Shown: positions 54,547 to 61,906 of the stretch, one piece after another
Numbering within the stretch: position 1 is the first letter of the stretch
How the letters are laid out: each line of letters begins with the position of its first letter
Source of the DNA: Albimonas sp036154955
GTDB taxonomy: Bacteria; Pseudomonadota; Alphaproteobacteria; Rhodobacterales; Rhodobacteraceae
Direction of reading: 5' to 3'
DNA: 64,000 nucleotides
Assembly (NCBI GenBank): GCA_036154955.1
Contig: JAYZWL010000149.1
Location: forward strand, 50,703-114,702
Position numbers and translations under genes: made by a program
The notes under the pieces: generated by a model
The model's database searches: none
Seen by the model: only the letters and a program-made list of their open reading frames with translations
What the model was told of the DNA's origin: nothing

Positions 54547-55266
54547 ATGGCCGGACGGGAGCGCGGGAAACCGCTTGGGAACATCGCGATCGCGGCGGCC
54601 GCGGCCGGCCTTGCGCTGGGCGCCGCCGGGCTCGCCTTCGCCCATGGCGACGTCGCCCCGCAGCCGGTGAACACCGACGCCCTGCCCGAGGTCGGCGAAG
54701 AATGGCTGACCGAAAACCCCTATCGCGACGCGGGCCCGGAGGTCTGGGCCGCGGCGGTGGAGATCGGGGACAGCGGCTACAACCAGAACTGCGCCCGCTG
54801 TCACGGGCTCGGGGCCATCTCCGGCGGGCTCGCCCCCGACCTGCGCTATCTGGAGGCGGAGGAATACGGCGACGAGTGGTTCGTCGAGCGGTTCCGGACC
54901 GGCTACACCCAGAACGGCATCACCAAGATGCCGGCCTTCGGCGAGCTGCTGGGCCAGAAGGCGGCCTGGGCGATCCGCACCTATATCGAGACCCGGCCCG
55001 ACGACGGCGCGATGGACGACCATGCCGGCCGGTTGAAGGAGATCCGGGACGAGCTGGCGGGCATGGCCGCCGGCGACCCGGACCCGGAGGCGGTGGAGGC
55101 GCTGCGCGCCGAGCTCGACGGCATCGCCGCCGAGATCCCCACCGCCTCGGGCGCGCCGGTGGCCGACAGCGCCGCTTTCCGCGCGGCCGCGAAGCTGGCG
55201 GGCCCCCAGGCCGACCTGCACGCGGCGGCGGAGGTGCTGACCATCGGCCTTTCGGCCGCCCACTGA
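54547..55266 (+). CDS. Cytochrome c550-type electron acceptor (PedF-like)
   Basis: A periplasmic cytochrome of 239 residues. A signal segment (IAIAAAAAGLALGAAGLAFA) precedes a single-heme domain with C82-x2-C85-H86 (CARCH) and probable axial M128 (TKMPAF). It should take electrons from the PQQ dehydrogenase. The C-terminal third (about 165-239) is a helical extension beyond the heme domain. GGGAGG precedes the ATG at 54547. An in-frame earlier codon at 54499 lacks such a site. Confidence 0.9.
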   Translation: MAGRERGKPLGNIAIAAAAAGLALGAAGLAFAHGDVAPQPVNTDALPEVGEEWLTENPYRDAGPEVWAAAVEIGDSGYNQNCARCHGLGAISGGLAPDLRYLEAEEYGDEWFVERFRTGYTQNGITKMPAFGELLGQKAAWAIRTYIETRPDDGAMDDHAGRLKEIRDELAGMAAGDPDPEAVEALRAELDGIAAEIPTASGAPVADSAAFRAAAKLAGPQADLHAAAEVLTIGLSAAH

Positions 55267-55289
55267 GCCGGGTCGGAGGTCCCCCGGCC

Positions 55290-56261
55290 ATGGCTCTCCC
55301 GCGTCGTCGCCCCCCTGCTCTCCCCCGCCCCGCGCCGCGTCTGCGCGCCCCGGGCCGCCGCGCGCTTCTCCCCGCGCTCGGCTGCGCCCTCGCGCTCGGC
55401 GTCGCGGGGCTGGCGGGCGGGGCGGCGGCGCGGTGCGAGGGCTACGCGCCCGGACCGAAGCCGCAGAACACGTCGCGCGATTATGCGGGCCAGTCGCTCG
55501 ACGACATCCGCGAGCGCGGCTTCATCCGCTTCGCGGTCTACGAGGATTTCCCGCCCTGGTCCTGGGCCGCGCCCGACGGCGCGCCGATGGGGGTGGACGT
55601 GGCGCTGGGCCGGATCATCGCCGAGGATCTGGGCGTCGCGCCCCGCTTCGACTTCGTGACCGCCGGCGAGACCTACGAGCACGACCTGCGCAACTACGTC
55701 TGGAAAGGCCCGGTGGTGGGGGGGAGCGTGTCCAACGTGATGCTGCACGCGCCCTACGATTCCGACCTCGCCTGCCGGGTGGAGCAGGTGGTGTTCACCG
55801 GCGTCTACATGACCGAGCGCGTCGCCATCGCCTATCGCGCGGACGCCTACCCCGACGAGAAGCCGGTCCCCGCCTATTTCCGCTTCGATCCGGTGGCGGT
55901 GGAGAACGACTCGATCGCCGATTTCTACCTGACCTCGCTCGCGCATGGGGCGCTGGCCGGCAAGGTGCATCGCTATCCCACCTCCGCCGCGGCGATGGCC
56001 GCGCTGGCGGCGGGGGAGACCATGGCCGCGATGGGCCCGCGGGGAGAGCTGGAGGCGGGGCTGGTCCCCGGGCTGGCGCTCCACACGCCCCCCCTGCCCG
56101 GCTTCGCCCGCGGGTCCTGGCTGATCGGGGCGGCGGTGCGTCATTCCTGGCGGCCGCTGGCCTACGCCGTGGACGACGCGGTGCAGGCCGCCGTCGCCGA
56201 CGGCCGGCTCGCCGCGATCTTCGAATCGCACGGGCTGACCTGGGAGAAACCCGACTGGTGA
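55290..56261 (+). CDS. Quinoprotein-associated periplasmic binding protein
   Basis: A 323-residue type II periplasmic-binding protein resembling MxaJ/XoxJ-like proteins of quinoprotein loci. A long arginine/proline-rich N terminus precedes a signal helix (LLPALGCALALGVAGLAGGAAA). The mature part has RFAVYEDFPPWSWAAPDG and GVDVALGRIIAEDLGV. XoxJ is thought to help activate the dehydrogenase, so a role with the alcohol dehydrogenase is likely. It starts 23 bases after the cytochrome gene. Confidence 0.85.
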   Translation: MALPRRRPPALPRPAPRLRAPGRRALLPALGCALALGVAGLAGGAAARCEGYAPGPKPQNTSRDYAGQSLDDIRERGFIRFAVYEDFPPWSWAAPDGAPMGVDVALGRIIAEDLGVAPRFDFVTAGETYEHDLRNYVWKGPVVGGSVSNVMLHAPYDSDLACRVEQVVFTGVYMTERVAIAYRADAYPDEKPVPAYFRFDPVAVENDSIADFYLTSLAHGALAGKVHRYPTSAAAMAALAAGETMAAMGPRGELEAGLVPGLALHTPPLPGFARGSWLIGAAVRHSWRPLAYAVDDAVQAAVADGRLAAIFESHGLTWEKPDW

Positions 56262-56266
56262 CCCGG

Positions 56267-56282
56267 CCTACGACCTTGGTCG
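56267..56282 (+). promoter_or_regulatory. Shared motif ahead of the cox operon
   Basis: CCTA-CGACC-TT-GGTCG, with perfect 5-base dyad arms, lies 67 bases before coxG and six bases after the previous stop. It shares CCTACGACC-NN-GGTC with the pqqA upstream region, placing cox under the likely PQQ-regulon control. Confidence 0.6.
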
Positions 56283-56349
56283 CATGGCGGGACGCCGGCG
56301 GCCCTCCCTACTCTCGTTAACCGACCGCCCCCGAAGGAGGCTGCCACCC

Positions 56350-56889
56350 ATGGAAATGACCGGCGAAACCGTCATCCGCGCCCCGCGCGGCGCGGTGTGG
56401 TCCGCGCTCAACGACCCCGACGTGCTCAAGGCCTGCATCCCGGGCTGCGAGCGGCTGGAGAAGACCTCGCCCACCGACATGGAAGCCGACGTCACCCAGA
56501 AGGTCGGGCCGGTGAAGGCGAAGTTCAAAGGCGCCGTGACGCTGGAGGACATCGTGGAGGGCGAAAGCTACCGGCTGGTCGGCGAGGGCAAGGGCGGCGC
56601 CGCGGGCTTCGCCAAGGGCGGCGCGCATGTGCGGCTCGCGGACCACGCGGAGGGCACGCTCCTGACCTATGAGGCGGAAGCGCGGGTCGGCGGCAAGCTC
56701 GCCCAGCTCGGCTCCCGCCTGATCGACGGGTTTGCGCGCAAGATGGCCGACGAATTCTTCGCCACCTTCAAGGCGCAGGTCGAGGGGCCCGAGGCCGCGG
56801 CGGCGCCCGCGCCGGAGCCCGCGCAGGTCGGGACCGGCGCGGAGGAGGCGCCCGAAAAGAAAAGCTGGATCAAGAAGATATTCTCCTGA
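56350..56889 (+). CDS. coxG: CoxG-type SRPBCC protein
   Basis: A 179-residue protein of the CO-dehydrogenase subunit G family (SRPBCC fold, residues 1-145: ALNDPDVLKACIPGCERLEK, GKLAQLGSRLIDGFARKMADEFF). An Ala/Pro linker and a short cationic amphipathic tail (KKSWIKKIFS) may dock it on the membrane. CoxG helps recruit molybdenum hydroxylases to the membrane and supports quinone reduction in mycobacteria. AAGGAGG precedes the ATG at 56350, so the in-frame start at 56284 is unlikely. It is the first gene of coxGSLM. Confidence 0.9.
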   Translation: MEMTGETVIRAPRGAVWSALNDPDVLKACIPGCERLEKTSPTDMEADVTQKVGPVKAKFKGAVTLEDIVEGESYRLVGEGKGGAAGFAKGGAHVRLADHAEGTLLTYEAEARVGGKLAQLGSRLIDGFARKMADEFFATFKAQVEGPEAAAAPAPEPAQVGTGAEEAPEKKSWIKKIFS

Positions 56890-56974
56890 TCCCGCAACGG
56901 CGGCCGCTCCGCAGGGACGGGGGGCGGACGCTTTCCAACGACACCGAGCCAACCGCCAGGGGAGGACATTCCGG

Positions 56975-57466
<492 letters not shown>

Positions 57467-57479
57467 GGGAGGGCGGAAC

Positions 57480-59858
57480 ATGGCCAAGGATTTCGGCATC
57501 GGCGCCAGCTCCAAGCGGCGCGAGGACAAGCGGTTCCTGACCGGCAAGGGACGCTACACCGACGACATGAACAAGGCCGGGCAGGCCTATGTGCACTTCC
57601 TGCGCTCGGACATGGCGCATGGGCGGATCGCGTCCATCGACGTCTCGGCGGCCGAGGCCGCGCCGGGGGTGCTCAAGGTCTTCACCGCCAAGGACTTCGA
57701 AGCGGTCGGGGGCGTGCCCTGCGGCTGGCAGGTCACCGACAAGAACGGCGAACCGATGAAGGAGCCCAAGCACCCGATCCTCGCCGAGGGCCGCGTGCGC
57801 CATGTGGGCGACCCCATCGCCGCGGTGGTGGCCGAGACCCGCGCCCATGCCCGCGACGCCGCCGAACTGATCGAGGTGGAGCTGGAGGAGCTTCCGGCCG
57901 TCGTCGACATGCGCGCCGCGCTGTCGGGCGGCCAGTCGGTGCATGACGAGGCGCCCGACAATCTCTGCTACGACTGGGACTTCCCGGCCGAGAGCAAGGA
58001 CGCGGTGGACGAGGCGATCCGCAACGCCCATCACGTCACGGTTCTGGAGCTGCGCAACAACCGCCTCGTCGCCAACCCGATGGAGCCGCGCTGCGCGCTG
58101 GGCGAATACGACGAAGCCGACGACATGCACACGCTGTGGACCACGTCCCAGAACCCGCATGTGATCCGGCTCCTGATGGGCGCCTTCGTGCTGGGCATCC
58201 CCGAGCACAAGCTCCGGGTGGTGGCGCCCGACGTGGGCGGGGGCTTCGGCTCCAAGATCTACCACTACGCCGAAGAGGCTTTCGTCACCTTCGCGGCCAA
58301 GGTCGTGGGGCGGCCCGTCAAGTGGACCTCGGACCGGGCCGAGGCCTTCATGTCCGACGCTCATGGCCGCGACCATGTCTGCAAGGTGGAGCTGGCGATG
58401 GACGCCGAGGGCAACTTCCTCGCGCTGCGCTCGACCACGCTGGCCAATATGGGCGCGTATCTGTCCACCTTCGCGCCCTGCATTCCCACCTGGCTGCACG
58501 GCACGCTGCTGGCGGGCAACTACAAGACCCCGCTGATCTTCACCAACGTCAAGGCGGTGTTCACCAACACCGTGCCCGTCGACGCCTATCGCGGGGCCGG
58601 GCGGCCGGAGGCGACCTATCTGATCGAGCGCACCGTGGACAAGGCCGCGCGCGAGATGGGGATCGACCCGGCGGAGCTGCGGCGGCGCAACTTCATCACC
58701 CAGTTCCCCTATCAGACGCCGGTGGCGGTGGAATACGACTCCGGGAACTACAACGCCACGCTCGACAAGGTGCTGGACGCCTCCGACCGCGCCGGCTTCG
58801 CCGCCCGCAAGGCCGAGAGCGCGTCGCGCGGCAAGCTCCGCGGCTTCGGGCTCGCCCACTATATCGAGGCCTGCGGCATCGCCCCGTCCTCGCTGGTCGG
58901 CGCGCTGGGGGCCCGGGCCGGGCTTTACGAGGCGGCGACGGTGCGGGTGAACCCCACCGGCTCGATCTCGGTCTTCACCGGCTCGCATTCCCATGGCCAG
59001 GGGCATGAGACGACCTTCGCCCAGGTGGTCGCGGACATGCTGGGCGTGCCGGAGGACTCGATCGACATCGTGCATGGCGACACCAACCGGGTGCCCTTCG
59101 GCATGGGCACCTACGGGTCGCGCTCGCTCGCCGTCGGCGGCTCGGCCATCGTCAAGTCGGTGGACAAGATCATCGCCAAGGCCAAGAAGATCGCCGCCCA
59201 CCTGCTGGAGGCGTCGGAGACCGACATCACCTTCGAGAACGGCCAGTTCTCGGTCCAGGGCACCGACCGCAGCCTTGCGTGGGGCGAGGTCTGCCTCGCC
59301 GCCTACGTGCCGCACAAATACCCGATCGAGACGCTGGAGCCGGGGCTGGAGGAAACGTCCTTCTACGACCCCGCCAACTTCACCTATCCCTCGGGCGCCT
59401 ACGCCTGCGAGGTGGAGGTCGACCCCGAGACCGGCAAGGTGACGGTGCTGTCCTTCACCGCCGCGGACGATTTCGGCAACGTGGTCAACCCGATGATCGT
59501 CGAGGGGCAGGTGCATGGCGGGCTCGCCCAGGGCCTCGGACAGGCGCTGATGGAGGGCTGCGTCTACGACGAGAACGGCCAGCTGATCACCGCGAGCTTC
59601 ATGGACTACGCCATGCCGCTGGCCAAGGATCTGCCGTCCTTCGTGGTCGACAACTCCGCCTGCACGCCCTGCACCCACAACCCGCTGGGGGTGAAGGGCT
59701 GCGGCGAGGCCGGGGCCATCGGCAGCCCGCCGGCGCTGGTCAACGCGGTGCTCGACGCGCTGTCGGATTACGGGATCGCGCATATCGACATGCCGCTGAC
59801 CCCGTCCAAGGTCTGGGCCGCCATCGACGCGGCCCGGCCCGCGGCGGCGGCCGAGTGA
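57480..59858 (+). CDS. coxL: Form II CO-dehydrogenase-like molybdenum hydroxylase large subunit
   Basis: A 792-residue catalytic subunit that binds the molybdopterin-cytosine dinucleotide cofactor. The active-site loop reads A369-Y-R-G-A-G-R375, the form II signature. True (form I) CO dehydrogenases have AYRCSFR with a catalytic cysteine. The base glutamate region GVKGCGEAGAIGSPPALVNA is intact. The natural substrate of form II enzymes is unsettled. CO, aldehydes or N-heterocycles have been considered. It lies 13 bases after coxS. Confidence 0.92.
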   Translation: MAKDFGIGASSKRREDKRFLTGKGRYTDDMNKAGQAYVHFLRSDMAHGRIASIDVSAAEAAPGVLKVFTAKDFEAVGGVPCGWQVTDKNGEPMKEPKHPILAEGRVRHVGDPIAAVVAETRAHARDAAELIEVELEELPAVVDMRAALSGGQSVHDEAPDNLCYDWDFPAESKDAVDEAIRNAHHVTVLELRNNRLVANPMEPRCALGEYDEADDMHTLWTTSQNPHVIRLLMGAFVLGIPEHKLRVVAPDVGGGFGSKIYHYAEEAFVTFAAKVVGRPVKWTSDRAEAFMSDAHGRDHVCKVELAMDAEGNFLALRSTTLANMGAYLSTFAPCIPTWLHGTLLAGNYKTPLIFTNVKAVFTNTVPVDAYRGAGRPEATYLIERTVDKAAREMGIDPAELRRRNFITQFPYQTPVAVEYDSGNYNATLDKVLDASDRAGFAARKAESASRGKLRGFGLAHYIEACGIAPSSLVGALGARAGLYEAATVRVNPTGSISVFTGSHSHGQGHETTFAQVVADMLGVPEDSIDIVHGDTNRVPFGMGTYGSRSLAVGGSAIVKSVDKIIAKAKKIAAHLLEASETDITFENGQFSVQGTDRSLAWGEVCLAAYVPHKYPIETLEPGLEETSFYDPANFTYPSGAYACEVEVDPETGKVTVLSFTAADDFGNVVNPMIVEGQVHGGLAQGLGQALMEGCVYDENGQLITASFMDYAMPLAKDLPSFVVDNSACTPCTHNPLGVKGCGEAGAIGSPPALVNAVLDALSDYGIAHIDMPLTPSKVWAAIDAARPAAAAE

Positions 59859-59914
59859 GGCGCGGCGGGCGCGGGGAACGCCGCGCCCGCCCCTCCGACC
59901 CAAGGGAGTGAAAC

Positions 59915-60712
59915 ATGTATAACTTCGAATATCTTCGCCCCAGGAGCCTCGCCGAGGCCGTCGAGGCGATGAAGGGCGAGGACGCGCAGGCCCTGTCCGG
60001 CGGCCAGACCCTGATCCCGACCCTGAAGGCGCGGCTGGCCCAGCCCTCGGTGCTGGTGGACCTCACCGGCCTCGCGGAGCTGAAGGGCGTGAGCCGGATG
60101 GGCGACGTGCTCGCCATCGGGGCGGCGACCCGGCACGCCGACGTCGCGGCCTCGGCCGCGGCGCGCGCCGCGATCCCGGCGGTGGCGGCGCTGGCGGGGA
60201 ATATCGGCGACCCGGCGGTGCGCAACCGCGGCACCATCGGCGGGTCCATCGCCAACAACGACCCGGCCGCCTGCTACCCCTCCGCAGCCCTGGCGCTGGG
60301 GGCGACGATCCACACCTCCGCCGGGCGGGCCATCGGGGCCGACGACTTCTTCCAGGGCATGTTCGAAACCGCGCTGGACGAGGGCGAGCTGGTCACCCGC
60401 GTCGACCTGCCGATCCCGATGGCCGCGAACTACCAGAAGTTCGAGCAGCCGGCCTCGCGCTTCGCCCTGGTCGGGGTGTTCGTCGCGCGCTTCGCGGGCG
60501 GCGTCCGGGTGGCGATCACCGGCGCCTCCGAAAGCGGGGTGACCCGCTGGGAGGCGGCGGAGGCGGCGCTCACGTCCAGCTTCTCCGCCGAAGCGCTTTC
60601 AGGTCTGGCCTTCCCCGCCGACGGGCTGATCGGGGACATCTACGGAACGCCCGCCTATCGGGCCCATCTCATCGCGGTGCTGACCCGGCGCGCGGTGCAG
60701 GCCTGCGGCTGA
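59915..60712 (+). CDS. coxM: Molybdenum hydroxylase FAD subunit (CoxM-like)
   Basis: A 265-residue FAD-binding subunit with the two family motifs SGGQTLIPTLKARL (about residues 29-42) and TIGGSIANNDPAACYPSAAL (about 108-127). It accepts electrons from CoxS and passes them to an external acceptor, perhaps quinone via CoxG. AAGGGAG precedes the ATG. A strong rho-independent terminator follows 35 bases after the stop, so it is the last gene of the operon. No coxDEF-type maturation genes are visible. Confidence 0.93.
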   Translation: MYNFEYLRPRSLAEAVEAMKGEDAQALSGGQTLIPTLKARLAQPSVLVDLTGLAELKGVSRMGDVLAIGAATRHADVAASAAARAAIPAVAALAGNIGDPAVRNRGTIGGSIANNDPAACYPSAALALGATIHTSAGRAIGADDFFQGMFETALDEGELVTRVDLPIPMAANYQKFEQPASRFALVGVFVARFAGGVRVAITGASESGVTRWEAAEAALTSSFSAEALSGLAFPADGLIGDIYGTPAYRAHLIAVLTRRAVQACG

Positions 60713-60747
60713 AGGGATCTCCTCCTCTTTTCCTCGCCGCGGCGCCG

Positions 60748-60788
60748 GGCGGCCCTCCCTTTCCCGGGGGAGGGCCGCCGTTTTTTTT
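60748..60788 (+). terminator. Rho-independent terminator of the cox operon
   Basis: Perfect 12-bp arms GGCGGCCCTCCC/GGGAGGGCCGCC (60748-60759, 60768-60779) with an 8-base loop, followed by G and eight T. Confidence 0.95.
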
Positions 60789-61003
60789 GCGTCTCCGCGC
60801 GCGGATCCCCGGATGCGCGGCGTGGTTTCGGTTTGCTTGCGGTCCGGGGCCGCCGGCGTCGCCCGCCCGGCGCGCGCGGCGCGCCGTCCGAGAGGGCTCG
60901 GCCTATGGCGACGGCCCGCGGACAGGTCCCGTCCCCTCGCCTGCTTTCGCCCCCGTCCGACCCGGGCGCGTCCCGCGCTCGGTCCGACGCCGGAGGTCGG
61001 CGT

Positions 61004-61906
61004 TCAGGCCTTCACCCGCAGCACCGGCCCCTCCGCCGGCGCCGCGAGGATCCGGCGCAGGCCGGGCAGCCGGGCGGGGAGCGCGCGCAGTCCGTCCTCG
61101 TCGAGGAACACCGCGGCGGTGGAGACCGCATCGGCCAGCGCGGCGGAGCGCGCCTCCACCGCCACGGTGGACCACAGGGCCGGCCGGCCGTCGGGATGAA
61201 GGATATGCGCCGCCCCGCCCCGCCCGATCCGCAGCGCGCCGGGGGAGGAGACGGCGAGGCCCAGCCGCTCGATCCTCCGGGTTTCCAGAAGGCCGCGGAC
61301 GGGATCCTCGACCCCCACCCGCCAGCGCCCGACGCCGGCCCGGACCTCGCCCGCATCGACCAGCGCATCGGGGAAGCCGTGGTCGCGCAGCGCGCCGGCC
61401 ACCCGGTCGGCGGCGAGGCCCTGGGCCACGCCGTTGAAAGTCAGCGCCATGCCGGGCCGGGCGAAGGCCACGTGGTCGCGGCCCGCGCGCACGTCCTCCA
61501 GCCCCACGAGGCCGCGCGCCTTGTCGCCGCCCCCGTCCCGCGCCAGCGCCGACAACCAGGGCTGCACGGTCGGGTCGAAACCGCCGGCGGCCGCGTCATG
61601 GACCCGGCGGGCCAGCGACAGGAGGGACGCGACCTGGGCCGCTTCCGGCCCGTCCAGCGCGCCGTCGAGGTTGAGCCGGACCAGCGCCGAATCCGCCCGG
61701 TGCAGGGAGAACAGCGCCTCGATCCGCGCGATCTCGGCCCGCGCGGCGGCGAGCGCGGGGCGGGCGAGGTCCTCCGGCCCGCGCAGGCTGATCGCCGCGG
61801 GCGCGCCCAGCGCGGTCCCGCGCCATCGGGTCACCGTCTCGCGCGCGGCGAGGCCGGCCACCGCCAGCGCCGCGGCGCCGGTGACGAGGAACCGGCGCCG
61901 GTTCAC
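61004..61906 (-). CDS. apbE: FAD:protein FMN transferase (ApbE/NosX type)
   Basis: A periplasmic flavin transferase of 300 residues that attaches FMN to a threonine of a target protein. It starts at GTG 61906, overlapping the NosR-like stop (GTGA). The N terminus is a Tat-type signal (MNRRRFLVTGAAALAVAGLA). Conserved parts include ALFSLHRADSALVRLN, AAGGFDPTVQPW, FNGVAQGLAADRV and DAVSTAAVF. The coupled upstream NosR-like protein has a flavinylation-type site and is the obvious client. In denitrifiers the equivalent gene is nosX. Confidence 0.9.
   Translation of the reverse strand: MNRRRFLVTGAAALAVAGLAARETVTRWRGTALGAPAAISLRGPEDLARPALAAARAEIARIEALFSLHRADSALVRLNLDGALDGPEAAQVASLLSLARRVHDAAAGGFDPTVQPWLSALARDGGGDKARGLVGLEDVRAGRDHVAFARPGMALTFNGVAQGLAADRVAGALRDHGFPDALVDAGEVRAGVGRWRVGVEDPVRGLLETRRIERLGLAVSSPGALRIGRGGAAHILHPDGRPALWSTVAVEARSAALADAVSTAAVFLDEDGLRALPARLPGLRRILAAPAEGPVLRVKA

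Noticed and set aside
57480..59858. Calling the cox genes a true carbon monoxide dehydrogenase
   Set aside because: The active-site loop is AYRGAGR rather than AYRCSFR, and gene order is S-L-M. Both mark form II, whose substrate is uncertain.
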